From Arthrobacter sp. OV608 (GTDB lineage Bacteria; Actinomycetota; Actinomycetes; Actinomycetales; Micrococcaceae): a DNA stretch of 64,000 bases. The notes under the pieces were generated by a model, which worked only from the letters and a program-made list of their open reading frames with translations, did no database searches and was not told the DNA's origin. Numbering within the stretch: position 1 is the first letter of the stretch; each line of letters opens with the position of its first letter. Positions 27,123-35,659 of this stretch are shown piece by piece. The position numbers were made by a program, and so were the translations under genes. Location: contig FOEZ01000001.1 of assembly GCA_900110595.1 (NCBI GenBank), forward strand, positions 1 to 64,000, given 5' to 3'.

Positions 27123-27821
27123 TCAGGCTTCGGTCAGCTCGTCTTCCTGCTGCCGCACCAGGGTGAGCCGGTAGCCGACGTTGCGGACAGTGCTGATGAG
27201 GTTTTCGTGGTCGGCGCCCAGCTTGGCCCGCAGGCGCCGGACATGCACGTCCACCGTGCGGGTGCCGCCGTAGTAGTCATAGCCCCACACCTCGGTGAGG
27301 AGCTGCTGGCGCGTGAACACCCGGCCCGGGTGCTGTGCCAGGTACTTCAGGAGCTCGAACTCCTTGAATGTCAGGTTCAGCGGCGCGCCGTTCACCCGTG
27401 CGGTGTAACTCGCTTCGTCGATGATGACGCCTGCAGCCCGGATCTCGGACGGTGCGTCCTCCTGGTCCGGGACGGCCCGGGCGACGGAGAGCCTGATACG
27501 GGCCTCTACCTCGGCGGGGCCGGCTGACTCAAGCACGATGTCATCAACGGCCCAGGCAGAGGAAACGGCGGCCATGCCGCCTTCAGTCAGGATCAGCACC
27601 AGCGGTGCACTGAGGCCGGTGGCCTTCAGGAGCTGGGTGAGGGACCGGGCGCCCACAAGGTCCTTGCGGGCATCGAGCAGTACGATGTCGCAGGGATCGG
27701 TCTCCAGCAGTGCTGTGGGCTCGGCGGGGAGGATGTGCACCCTGTGGTTCAGCAATTCCAAGGCAGGCAGGATGTCCACCGAAGAACCGGTGCTGTTCGT
27801 CAATAACAGGATGTGCGACAT
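27123..27821 (-). CDS. glnR: OmpR-type orphan response regulator, GlnR
   Basis: A 232-residue regulator of the GlnR type that controls nitrogen metabolism genes in actinobacteria. The start is ATG 27821, with GGAGGAACA in front. The receiver domain (residues 1-120) keeps Asp50 in [11 protein letters not shown], the residue that matters in GlnR without a kinase partner. The winged helix (about 140-225) reads [20 protein letters not shown] and the recognition region [18 protein letters not shown]. No histidine kinase is nearby. The neighbouring mshD supports orthology with the mycobacterial gene. Confidence 0.85.
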   Translation of the reverse strand: MSHILLLTNSTGSSVDILPALELLNHRVHILPAEPTALLETDPCDIVLLDARKDLVGARSLTQLLKATGLSAPLVLILTEGGMAAVSSAWAVDDIVLESAGPAEVEARIRLSVARAVPDQEDAPSEIRAAGVIIDEASYTARVNGAPLNLTFKEFELLKYLAQHPGRVFTRQQLLTEVWGYDYYGGTRTVDVHVRRLRAKLGADHENLISTVRNVGYRLTLVRQQEDELTEA

Positions 27822-28160
27822 TGTTCCTCCAAGGGCCGTCCGCGCATCGTTGGGCGACTGAACCGGATTCTCACCGGCCGGTACTGGCTCCCCGCCCCGG
27901 TTTTGGGCCACTGCCATCCGCAATGATCCGGCTACCCCGGCAGGGAACTTAGCTGAGCCTTGAGTATACCCGGCGGGTCCCCCAGCGGCATGGATTGGCT
28001 TCGGACCACGGTACGTTTTGCGACATATCCCGTTCATATAAGGCAGGATTGGGGCAGGGCTGGATGCCCTGGCACTGAGGGCGGGCGCCGCCTTCCAACG
28101 TCAACGCAGGATGGGATGCAGCGCAGTGAGTGCACAGACTAAGCCCCGGCCGGGATCCGA
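27822..28160. promoter_or_regulatory. Divergent gap between glnR and membrane protein
   Basis: This 339-base gap holds no convincing gene. For glnR a good -10, TATACT, is present on the minus strand at 27968-27963, which would give a leader of about 140 bases. An AT-rich patch at 28012-28042 may serve the rightward gene, but no properly spaced hexamer pair is seen. Short open frames here lack ribosome sites and family features. Confidence 0.4.
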
Positions 28161-28928
28161 ATGACGGCGGAACTTCAGGCACCCGCGCGCTCCCTGGGTT
28201 CATGGACCATTGGCGTGGCGGGCCTTGCCGGACTGGCGGCCATCGTCGGTGGAGTCTATGCGTCCCGGGAGGCCCTTGTGGCCGTTGCGGTGGCCATCGC
28301 AGCCGGCGTCGGCATCGGCTGGCCCCACTTCCTCCGGATTCCCGCCAAAAAGACCCTTGCCGCCGTGATTGGCCTGGCCGGCGCCGGATCCGCTGTGGCC
28401 GCCGCCTACGCGCCCGCTCCCGGGTTCCTGGACTGGACCCCGCCCTTTATTGCGCTCGGAATCATGGCGGTGTTTGTAGTGCAGCTCATCCGCGGGACCG
28501 GCCAGGCGCAGCGGCTGGAGTCGACCCTCGGCTGTTCCGTGGGAGTGCTGCTGTCCTGCCTGGGCGCCGGATGGATCGCGGGCGCCAGGTTCAACGGCGT
28601 ACGCGAGATGCTGCTCGTGGCGGCCATCAGCGCGGCGGTTGCCCTGCTGGCAGGGCTGATCCGCTGGCCGGACAGCATCGTGGCTCCCCTCGGTATCGTC
28701 CTGGCCGGACTTGCCGGGCCGCTTGCGGGGCTGGTTCTGTCCGACATCGCCGTGCTCCCGGCCGCGATTTTTGGTGTGGTAGTGGGTGCGGTGCTCGTGA
28801 GCTTCCGCCGCCTTGTTACCGTGCGGGGGGCGCCGCTAAATGTTCCTGCTGCCCTTAGCATGGGGCTGGCGCCTGTTTCTGCAGTAGGTTCCCTTGCCTA
28901 CTTCATAGACAAACTACTCATCTACTAA
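28161..28928 (+). CDS. Multi-pass membrane protein, permease-like
   Basis: A 255-residue protein made almost wholly of hydrophobic segments (about seven or eight), with no signal peptide or soluble domain. It has a short N-terminal tail MTAELQAPARSLGSW and the last segment ends at IDKLLIY, very near the C-terminus. I do not recognise a transporter signature; automated pipelines often call such proteins permeases. It is separated by 16 bases from the 37-residue gene that follows. Confidence 0.7.
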   Translation: MTAELQAPARSLGSWTIGVAGLAGLAAIVGGVYASREALVAVAVAIAAGVGIGWPHFLRIPAKKTLAAVIGLAGAGSAVAAAYAPAPGFLDWTPPFIALGIMAVFVVQLIRGTGQAQRLESTLGCSVGVLLSCLGAGWIAGARFNGVREMLLVAAISAAVALLAGLIRWPDSIVAPLGIVLAGLAGPLAGLVLSDIAVLPAAIFGVVVGAVLVSFRRLVTVRGAPLNVPAALSMGLAPVSAVGSLAYFIDKLLIY

Positions 28929-28944
28929 CGGTTAGGATGGCATC

Positions 28945-29058
28945 ATGTCCGTACTTGCTTTTGAAATTTTCTTCCTTGTCCTGCTCGGCATCGCCAGCCT
29001 GTCCATGGCATGGTTTGCCGGCTTTGTGGTCTACCGCCTCTTCAAAGGCCAGAAGTAG
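28945..29058 (+). CDS. Very small membrane protein, 37 aa
   Basis: ATG 28945 to TAG 29058 encodes a single hydrophobic helix (FEIFFLVLLGIASLSMAWF) with a short basic tail RLFKGQK. TAGGAT at 28933-28938 lies exactly 6 bases before the ATG, the same leaderless layout found at many genes in this window, which supports expression. Function unknown. Confidence 0.65.
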   Translation: MSVLAFEIFFLVLLGIASLSMAWFAGFVVYRLFKGQK

Positions 29059-29096
29059 ACCCTTTCCGGAGCTAGCCGTTTTCCGAGGTAATTGCT

Positions 29097-29705
29097 GTGC
29101 CGATTGATATTCCCACAGACCTGACTCCAGAACTTGTCCCGCTTTCCTGGCTCATTGGTGAGTGGGAGGGCCGCGGCCGGCTGGGCAGCGGGGACGAGGA
29201 CTCGGAGCACTTCCTGCAGCACGTGTCGTTCACGCACAACGGGCTGCCGTACCTGCAGTACCGCGCGGAGAGCTGGCTGACGGACGACGACGGCACGCGG
29301 CTGCGGCCGCTGACGGTCGAGACCGGCTTCTGGGCACTTGAGCGCAAACAGCTGGATGCCGACGGCGGCCCCGGCCTTATTCCGGCAGACATTGTGCCGG
29401 CGTTGAAAAGCGCAGACGAAGTGGAAGCCCTGCGCAACAGCGAAGGTGGCTTCGACATTTCCGTGTCCATCTCGCACCCCGGGGGCATCTCCGAGCTGTA
29501 CTACGGGCAGATCAAGGGTCCGCAGATCCAGCTCACCACGGATATGGTGATGCGCGGAAGCCACTCCAAGGACTACAGTGCTGCCACGCGCATCTTCGGC
29601 CTGGTGGATGGAAACCTGCTCTGGCGCTGGGATGTGGCGGTGGGCGGCAAGGAAGGCAAAGGGCTTGAAGCCCATGCGTCTGCCTTCCTCAAAAAAGTAT
29701 CCTGA
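29097..29705 (+). CDS. Nitrobindin-like heme-binding (FABP/THAP4-type) protein
   Basis: A 202-residue beta-barrel protein with the nitrobindin signature GxWxGxG (GEWEGRG, residues 21-27). The C-terminal LEAHASAFLKKV places a His where the heme axial ligand lies in nitrobindins. Family members bind ferric heme and isomerise peroxynitrite to nitrate. It starts at GTG 29097 with CGAGG in front. The following flavodoxin-like gene begins 30 bases later, and the two may share a message. Confidence 0.88.
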   Translation: MPIDIPTDLTPELVPLSWLIGEWEGRGRLGSGDEDSEHFLQHVSFTHNGLPYLQYRAESWLTDDDGTRLRPLTVETGFWALERKQLDADGGPGLIPADIVPALKSADEVEALRNSEGGFDISVSISHPGGISELYYGQIKGPQIQLTTDMVMRGSHSKDYSAATRIFGLVDGNLLWRWDVAVGGKEGKGLEAHASAFLKKVS

Positions 29706-29735
29706 CCACCACAGGAACGAAGGAAGGGCGCGGCA

Positions 29736-30476
29736 ATGGAGGATCCCGGAAACCTGCAGGCGCCGCGGCACGGGCGGGATTACAGCGACCTGAAAGCCGT
29801 TTTCTTCAACGGGACCCTCAAGAGATCACCGCAGACCTCCAACACTGACGGCCTGATCACCATCAGCCGCCTGATCATGGAAAAGCAGGGTGTCAGCACG
29901 CGGGTGATCCGCACCGTGGACCATGACATCGCCAGCGGCGTGTACCCGGACATGACCCAGTACGGCTGGCCGACGGACGAATGGCCGCAGCTGTATCCGG
30001 CGGTGCAGGAAGCGGACATCGTGGTGGTGGCCGGGCCCATTTGGCTCGGCGACAACTCCTCCCAGACCAAGAAGCTCATCGAACGCCTCTACGCCCACTC
30101 CGGTGAACTCAACAGCAAGGGCCAGTGGGCGTTCTACCCGAAGGCGGGCGGCTGCCTGATCACGGGCAACGAAGACGGCATCAAACACTGCGCCATGAAT
30201 GTCCTGTACAGCCTGCAACACATTGGCTTCAGCATTCCGCCGCAGGCCGATGCCGGCTGGATCGGGCCTGTTGGTCCGGGCCCGAGCTACCTTGACGAGG
30301 GCTCTGGCGGTCCCGAAACCGACTTTACCAACCGGAACGCCACGTTTATGACCTGGAACCTCCTGCACCTGGCCCGGATCCTCAAGGACGCCGGCGGATA
30401 CCCGGACTACGGCAACCTCCCCAAGGAATGGGCCGCCGGAACCCGCTTCGATTTTGAAAACCCGGAATACCGCTAG
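29736..30476 (+). CDS. NAD(P)H-dependent flavodoxin-fold oxidoreductase
   Basis: A 246-residue FMN-dependent reductase. The N-terminal FFNGTLKRSPQTSNTDGL is the FMN phosphate-binding loop of the NAD(P)H-quinone oxidoreductase type, and VVAGPIWLGDNSSQTKKLIERL is the second FMN contact region. The C-terminal tail is Gly/Pro-rich. Quinone, azo or nitro compounds are usual substrates in this family; the natural one is not known. About 20 residues precede the first strand; a start closer to it is possible. Confidence 0.85.
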   Translation: MEDPGNLQAPRHGRDYSDLKAVFFNGTLKRSPQTSNTDGLITISRLIMEKQGVSTRVIRTVDHDIASGVYPDMTQYGWPTDEWPQLYPAVQEADIVVVAGPIWLGDNSSQTKKLIERLYAHSGELNSKGQWAFYPKAGGCLITGNEDGIKHCAMNVLYSLQHIGFSIPPQADAGWIGPVGPGPSYLDEGSGGPETDFTNRNATFMTWNLLHLARILKDAGGYPDYGNLPKEWAAGTRFDFENPEYR

Positions 30477-30513
30477 CCACTCCTGCCTGTGGTTGTGCGG
30501 CCGCAACCGGTCC

Positions 30514-30535
30514 GGTGGTTGAGCTTGTCGAAACC
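30514..30535 (+). repeat. Dispersed intergenic repeat (GGTTGAGCTTGTCGAAACC core)
   Basis: The 22-base element between 30514 and 30535 matches, from memory, a short repeat scattered through intergenic regions of Arthrobacter, Microbacterium and related actinobacteria, usually read as GGTTGAGC(C/T)TGTCGAAACC. Only one copy is seen in this window. Its origin and role are unknown to me. Confidence 0.6.
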
Positions 30536-30610
30536 CCTGGATCTTGACACGCTCGATCACCGCCGCACCAACTCCGGAATACTCCCTGACTAAAGGACGT
30601 TGCCCCCAGT

Positions 30611-31693
30611 ATGACTACTCCCAGCCCTCTGTTGTCGCGCCCCGGAGCCGTTGAGGCCGCCGGTGCGGACGCCGGCGTCGCGGCCCACTATGGCGAGCCG
30701 CTGCGCGAGCAGCGCGCCCTCGCAGCCGGAAGCGCCGTCGTCGACCTTTCCTCCCGCGGCGTGGTGACGGTCACCGGGCCGGACCGCCTGAGCTGGCTCA
30801 ACACGCTGTCCTCCCAGCAGGTCACCGGCTTGCAGCCGGGAGAGTCCAGCGAGCTGCTCCTCCTGAGCGTGCAGGGCAGGATCGACTTCGACGCCCGGGT
30901 GATTGACGACGGCGGGACCACCTGGCTGATCGTGGAGGGCGCCGAAGCTGCCCCGCTGGCGGAGTTCCTGAACAGGATGAAGTTCATGCTGCGGGTGGAG
31001 ATTGCCGACGTCTCGGCCGACTGGGCCGTTGTGGGGAGCACCAGGGCTGTTCCCGAGTGGTCGGACCGGCTTGCATGGTTGGACCCGTGGCCGCATGTAT
31101 CCGCAGGCGGGTACTCCTACGCAACGGTTGCAGAGGAAAACCACCCCGGGCTCGAACGCCCGTGGTTTGAATACCTGATTCCTGCCGCCGGGCTGGAAGA
31201 TGCTGTGGACGGGCGCGCCCTGGCCGGGGTCCTCGCCGCCGAAGCCCTACGCGTGGCGGCGTGGCGTCCCCGCATCGGTGCCGAAACGGACGACAAAACC
31301 ATCCCGCACGAACTGGACCTCCTCCGGACCGCAGTCCACCTGGCCAAGGGCTGCTACAAGGGCCAGGAAACCATCGCACGCGTGCACAACCTGGGACACC
31401 CGCCGCGGCGCCTCGTGTTCCTCCAGCTCGACGGCTCACAGCACACGCTGCCCGAGGCCGGCAGCCCGGTGCTGGTAGGGGAGCGGAAGGTAGGGGCGGT
31501 GACCTCCGTGGCGCAGCATTACGAGATGGGCCCGGTTGCCCTGGCAGTCATAAAGCGTTCCGTAGCGGCGGATGAAATACTGACGGTCCTGGACGGGGAC
31601 GAGCCATACACTGCCGCCCAGGAACTGATCGTTGCCCCCGACGCCGGCCAGGTGGTGGGGCGCCAGACCGGATTCCTCAAGGGGCCACGCTAA
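30611..31693 (+). CDS. ygfZ: YgfZ/GcvT-domain folate-binding protein
   Basis: Folate-dependent protein that helps repair or assemble certain Fe-S enzymes; cytoplasmic, 360 residues. The diagnostic YgfZ signature is KGCYKGQETIAR with its invariant Cys, near residue 250. N-terminal LSSRGVVTVTGPDRLSWLNTLSSQ is the GcvT-like fold start. It is not a glycine cleavage T protein: it lacks gcvH/gcvP neighbours and carries the YgfZ motif. AAAGGA precedes ATG 30611. The ankyrin gene overlaps its stop by one base (TAATG). Confidence 0.9.
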   Translation: MTTPSPLLSRPGAVEAAGADAGVAAHYGEPLREQRALAAGSAVVDLSSRGVVTVTGPDRLSWLNTLSSQQVTGLQPGESSELLLLSVQGRIDFDARVIDDGGTTWLIVEGAEAAPLAEFLNRMKFMLRVEIADVSADWAVVGSTRAVPEWSDRLAWLDPWPHVSAGGYSYATVAEENHPGLERPWFEYLIPAAGLEDAVDGRALAGVLAAEALRVAAWRPRIGAETDDKTIPHELDLLRTAVHLAKGCYKGQETIARVHNLGHPPRRLVFLQLDGSQHTLPEAGSPVLVGERKVGAVTSVAQHYEMGPVALAVIKRSVAADEILTVLDGDEPYTAAQELIVAPDAGQVVGRQTGFLKGPR

Positions 31694-32148
31694 TGACTGA
31701 CAACGCCGCCGTACCGTCCAATAACACTCCGTCCCACACTGCACCGGCCAACTCTCCCGGGGCCAGCGGTGGTCCGGATGATGAAACGCTTGCCCTGGCG
31801 CATACGCTCTTCCAGGCGGCCCGGGAAGGGGACTCGGCTTTGCTGGGCGCGTATCTCGGCGCCGGTGCTCCCGCCACCTTGACCAATGCCGCCGGCGACT
31901 CCCTGCTGATGCTGGCCGCCTACCACGGCCACGCCGAGGCTGTGCAGCTGATCCTGAAACACGGCGCCGAGGCCAACGCAGCCAACGACCGGGGACAGAC
32001 CCCGCTGGCCGGAGCCGCGTTCAAGGGCTACACCGATGTTGCCCGTGTCCTGCTGGACGCCGGCGCAGACCCGGACGCGGGATCACCGTCGGCCCGGGCC
32101 GCCGCCCAAATGTTCGCCCGTACGGAGATCCTGGATCTCCTGGGCTAG
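31693..32148 (+). CDS. Ankyrin-repeat protein
   Basis: A 151-residue protein with a disordered N-terminal 25 residues (Pro, Ser, Thr, Asn) and three to four ankyrin repeats: LFQAAREGDSALLGAYLGAG, then GDSLLMLAAYHGHAEAVQLI, then RGQTPLAGAAFKGYTDVARV. It probably binds a protein partner. Overlap with ygfZ (TAATG) means coupled translation, so the partner may be YgfZ or its client. Confidence 0.88.
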   Translation: MTDNAAVPSNNTPSHTAPANSPGASGGPDDETLALAHTLFQAAREGDSALLGAYLGAGAPATLTNAAGDSLLMLAAYHGHAEAVQLILKHGAEANAANDRGQTPLAGAAFKGYTDVARVLLDAGADPDAGSPSARAAAQMFARTEILDLLG

Positions 32149-32196
32149 GATCACCGGGTCCCGCCCGGCCGCAACACCCTGACGAAAGATGCCCGA

Positions 32197-33711
32197 GTGG
32201 AAAACGTAGCAAAGCCCTGGCCGGCCCTGTGGTCCCTGGTGATCGGGTTCTTTATGATCCTGATCGACAGCACCATCGTGTCCGTGGCCAACCCGCGGAT
32301 CATGGAAAGCCTGGACGCCGACATCAACGCGGTCATCTGGGTGACCAGCGCCTACCTGCTGGCCTACGCGGTCCCGCTGCTGATCACGGGCAGGCTCGGT
32401 GACCGGTTCGGTCCCAAGAAGCTCTATCTCCTGGGCCTTGTGGTGTTTACGCTGGCCTCGCTGTGGTGCGGACTGTCCGCCAATGTCGAGACCCTCATTG
32501 CGGCGCGGGTCCTGCAGGGCCTTGGGGCGGCAATCATGACTCCACAGACCATGGCCGTCATTACGCGGATCTTTCCGCCGGACCGGCGCGGGGCGGCAAT
32601 GTCCATCTGGGGAGCAACCGCCGGCATGGCAACGCTTGTGGGGCCCATCCTGGGCGGCGTCCTGGTGGACGGCCTTGGCTGGGAATGGATCTTCTTTATC
32701 AACGTCCCGGTTGGCGTGGTGGGCTTTATCCTCGCCTGGCGCAACGTCCCCGCCCTCAGCACCCATCCGCACCGGTTCGATATCCCCGGTGTCCTGCTCA
32801 GCGCCGTCGGACTCTTCCTGCTGGTTTTTGGCATCCAGGAAGGCGAGACATACAACTGGGGCACCATCACAGGGCCTGTCAGCGTATGGGGCCTGATCAT
32901 CGCGGGTATCGCCGTCCTGGTCCTGTTTGTCCTCTGGCAGCGCTTCAATAAGGGTGAACCGCTGTTGCCGCTGGCCCTGTTCCGGGACCGGAACTTTTCC
33001 CTCGCCAACCTTGGAATCACCCTCGTGGGCTTTACGGTGACTGCCTTCACCCTGCCGCTGATTTTCTATTACCAACTGGTCCGTGGCCTCACGCCCACCC
33101 AGTCAGCCCTCCTGATGGTGCCCATGGCGCTGATCTCCGGTGGCCTGGCGCCCGTGGTGGGGAAGATCGTGGACCGGGTCAACCCGAAGTATCTTGCCGC
33201 TGGCGGTTTGACCCTGATGGCTGTGTCGCTGGTCTGGAACTCGGTCCTGATGCAGCCGGACACACCCATTTGGATGTTCCTGCTGCCCAGCGCCGTCCTG
33301 GGACTTGCCAACGCGGGCATTTGGGCGCCGCTGAGCACCACCGCCACCCGCAACCTGCCGCCGCGCCAGGCCGGTGCCGGTTCGGGGGTCTACAACACCA
33401 CCCGCCAGTTCGGGGCGGTCCTGGGCAGCGCTGCCATCGCCGTGCTGATCCAGTCCCGGCTGGCTGCCGAGCTTCCCTCGGGCGGACCGGGCGGAGCTGC
33501 CGGCGAGGGCATGGCTTTTTCCGGAAGCCTGCCGGAGGCCCTCCACAGCGGATTCGCGACGGCGATGGGCCAGTCCATCCTGCTGCCCGCCGCAGTGATC
33601 CTGGTCGGGGCGGCAGTGGCACTGTTCTTTGCCAAGCCGCAGCCGGTTCAGGGCTGGGGCAACGCCACCCCGTCAGCCAAGGTGGACGCTGGTCTGGATT
33701 CCGCCGGCTGA
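32197..33711 (+). CDS. MFS transporter, DHA2 (14-TM) drug efflux type
   Basis: A 504-residue proton-driven exporter. About 14 hydrophobic segments are seen. Motif A is GRLGDRFGPKKLYLLGL after the second segment; motif C is GPILGGVLVDG in the fifth, the mark of antiporters. The first segment has FMILIDSTIVSVA with the Asp conserved in EmrB/QacA proteins. Substrate cannot be predicted. It starts at GTG 32197. Its last 39 bases overlap the convergent GNAT gene. Confidence 0.9.
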   Translation: MENVAKPWPALWSLVIGFFMILIDSTIVSVANPRIMESLDADINAVIWVTSAYLLAYAVPLLITGRLGDRFGPKKLYLLGLVVFTLASLWCGLSANVETLIAARVLQGLGAAIMTPQTMAVITRIFPPDRRGAAMSIWGATAGMATLVGPILGGVLVDGLGWEWIFFINVPVGVVGFILAWRNVPALSTHPHRFDIPGVLLSAVGLFLLVFGIQEGETYNWGTITGPVSVWGLIIAGIAVLVLFVLWQRFNKGEPLLPLALFRDRNFSLANLGITLVGFTVTAFTLPLIFYYQLVRGLTPTQSALLMVPMALISGGLAPVVGKIVDRVNPKYLAAGGLTLMAVSLVWNSVLMQPDTPIWMFLLPSAVLGLANAGIWAPLSTTATRNLPPRQAGAGSGVYNTTRQFGAVLGSAAIAVLIQSRLAAELPSGGPGGAAGEGMAFSGSLPEALHSGFATAMGQSILLPAAVILVGAAVALFFAKPQPVQGWGNATPSAKVDAGLDSAG

Positions 33712-34389
33712 CAGGCCGAGCTTCCGGGCCAGCGCCAGGGATCCGGTGTTGCTGACGTCGGTGCGCCACTGCAGCGTAAGCCCTGCCGCCAGGGCTTCAT
33801 GGGCGGCAATGGACGCGGCGAGCGAGCCCAGGCCGCGGCGCCGCCACTCCGGGTCCACCAGGACCCCGAGGTGCGCCAGCAGGCCCACCCACTCGGAGTA
33901 GGCGCCGCACGCCAGGGGCACGCGGCGGCCTTCCACCTCATGGACGATGGTGTAACGGTTCTCGAGGTCCGAAAGGCCCACCTCGTTCACATCGTCCGGC
34001 GGGCAGCGGCCCTCCAGCTCAATGGCTTCCGGATTGCCGTGCGAGACGGTCATTTCTTCCGAGGGCTGCTTGAGCGGCAAGTCATCCGCGAAAAACAGCG
34101 CCGCCGCTCCCAATCCGTGGCCGCCATGGGAGCGGGTGAGCGTCAGCAACGTGACGTGCTGGGCCATCTCCTCATCCGGGATGCCTGCGGCGGCGTCAAT
34201 GATCCACTGCGGACCAACCAGCGCCGAACTGCCAAAGAGCCGAACGAACTGGACGGTCCGGGCTGATTCGTCGGCGCGGACAATCCGCTCGCCGGAGGCC
34301 AGGGCAGAACTGAAGGCGTCATCGTCCAGTCCCAGGCGCCGTGCCCACGCAAGCTGGATGATGGCGGCGGAACCGGGGTCAAGTGTCAT
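33673..34389 (-). CDS. GNAT-family N-acetyltransferase
   Basis: A 238-residue acetyltransferase. The acetyl-CoA binding segment VLVDPEWRRRGLGSLAASIA lies near residue 175, in the C-terminal half; the N-terminal half (residues 1-110) is a less conserved fold that may bind the substrate. Substrate unknown. The minus-strand TAGGGT sits 6 bases before the ATG, and no ribosome site is evident, so leaderless transcription is likely. It overlaps the MFS gene tail to tail by 39 bases. Confidence 0.85.
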   Translation of the reverse strand: MTLDPGSAAIIQLAWARRLGLDDDAFSSALASGERIVRADESARTVQFVRLFGSSALVGPQWIIDAAAGIPDEEMAQHVTLLTLTRSHGGHGLGAAALFFADDLPLKQPSEEMTVSHGNPEAIELEGRCPPDDVNEVGLSDLENRYTIVHEVEGRRVPLACGAYSEWVGLLAHLGVLVDPEWRRRGLGSLAASIAAHEALAAGLTLQWRTDVSNTGSLALARKLGLSAGGIQTSVHLG

Positions 34390-34452
34390 AACCCCACCCT
34401 AGGGCGGTCACGCGGCGCCGCTGGGCAGGACACCTCAGCTGAACGGGACACC

Positions 34453-35478
34453 TCAGCCGAAGAGGACAGCGGCTTCGTCGTAGCGCTTCTGCGGAACGGT
34501 CTTGAGCTGGCCCAGGGCCTCCTGGAAGCCAACGTGCTCGATGTCCGTGCCTTTCAGCGCCACCATGGTGCCCCAGTAGCCTTCCACCACGGAGTCGATG
34601 GCGGCCATGCCCAGCCGGGTGGCGAGGACACGGTCAAAGGCTGACGGCACGCCGCCGCGCTGGATGTGGCCCAGGATGGTGGCGCGGGTTTCGATGCCGG
34701 TACGGGCTTCGAGCTCAGGCGCGAGCTGGTCCGCGATGCCACCCAGCCGGGGCCGGCCGAAGGTATCCAGCCCGCGCTCGGAGTGCGGGGTTTCCATGTG
34801 CTCGGGCACGAAGCCTTCGGCCACCACTACCAGTGGTGCGCGGCCACGGGCGTGGGCTTCATTCACCCACTCCGTGATCTGCTCGATGCTGACCTTCTGC
34901 TCCGGGATGAGGATGGCGTGGGCGCCGGCTGCCATGCCGGCGTGAAGGGCAATCCAGCCCACATGCCGGCCCATCACTTCGGCAATCATGCAGCGGTGGT
35001 GGGATTCGCCCGTGGTCCGCAGCCGGTCGATGGCTTCGGTGGCGATCTGTACAGCAGTGTCGAAGCCGAAGGTGTAGTCGGTGGCGTCGAGGTCGTTGTC
35101 CACTGTCTTGGGTACGCCCACGATCTTCAGTCCTGCGTCAGTCAGGCGCTTGGCTGCGGCCAGGGTTCCCTCACCGCCGATAGCAATGATTGCGTCTATG
35201 CCGAGGCGGTCCATGTGCTCTTTGATGACCTCGGGCCCGCCGCCGTTTTCAAAGGGATTGGTGCGGGAAGTGCCCAAAATGGTGCCGCCCTGCTTGGCGA
35301 TGCCGCGGACCATGGTGCGGGGGATATCGATGATGTCGCCCTCCACCACGCCGCGCCAGCCGTCAAGGAAACCCACGAATTCGTGACCGTGGATGGCGAT
35401 GCCTTTGAGGACGGCTCCGCGGATCACGGCGTTCAGTCCGGGGCAGTCGCCCCCGCTGGTAAGAATTCCAATTTTCAT
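34453..35478 (-). CDS. pfkA: 6-phosphofructokinase
   Basis: Phosphorylates fructose 6-phosphate in glycolysis, 341 residues. MKIGILTSGGDCPGLNAVIRG is the nucleotide loop; PKTVDNDLDATDYTFGFDTA has the catalytic Asp; MGRHVGWIAL is conserved. The phosphoryl-donor residues are Gly in IGGEGTL and Lys in PKTVDND. In this family Gly plus Gly marks ATP enzymes and Asp plus Lys marks PPi enzymes; the Gly plus Lys mix is that of Streptomyces-type ATP-dependent group III enzymes, so ATP use is expected. A TAGACT at 35546-35541 (minus) suggests a leader of about 60 bases. Confidence 0.95.
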   Translation of the reverse strand: MKIGILTSGGDCPGLNAVIRGAVLKGIAIHGHEFVGFLDGWRGVVEGDIIDIPRTMVRGIAKQGGTILGTSRTNPFENGGGPEVIKEHMDRLGIDAIIAIGGEGTLAAAKRLTDAGLKIVGVPKTVDNDLDATDYTFGFDTAVQIATEAIDRLRTTGESHHRCMIAEVMGRHVGWIALHAGMAAGAHAILIPEQKVSIEQITEWVNEAHARGRAPLVVVAEGFVPEHMETPHSERGLDTFGRPRLGGIADQLAPELEARTGIETRATILGHIQRGGVPSAFDRVLATRLGMAAIDSVVEGYWGTMVALKGTDIEHVGFQEALGQLKTVPQKRYDEAAVLFG

Positions 35479-35611
35479 GTCTCTGGCTCAAATCCTGGGG
35501 AGAAGGTGTACAGGCAGAGCGCCACGCTGAGCTCACATAGAGTCTAGTGGGGGGTGTGGGGTACGACACAAACCGGTTACATCGCCCAGCCCCGCGAAGT
35601 CCCCGGGCACA

Positions 35612-35652
35612 GCAAAAGGCTCCCGCTCCAAGAGAGGAGCGGGAGCCTTTGC
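35612..35652 (-). terminator. Terminator of the PspC operon
   Basis: A stem of about 17 pairs (GGCTCCCGCTCC core and its complement) with a 6-base loop; read leftward it ends in a short T-run. It lies just after the 85-residue PspC gene and before the pfkA promoter. Confidence 0.8.
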
Positions 35653-35659
35653 TGTGTCG

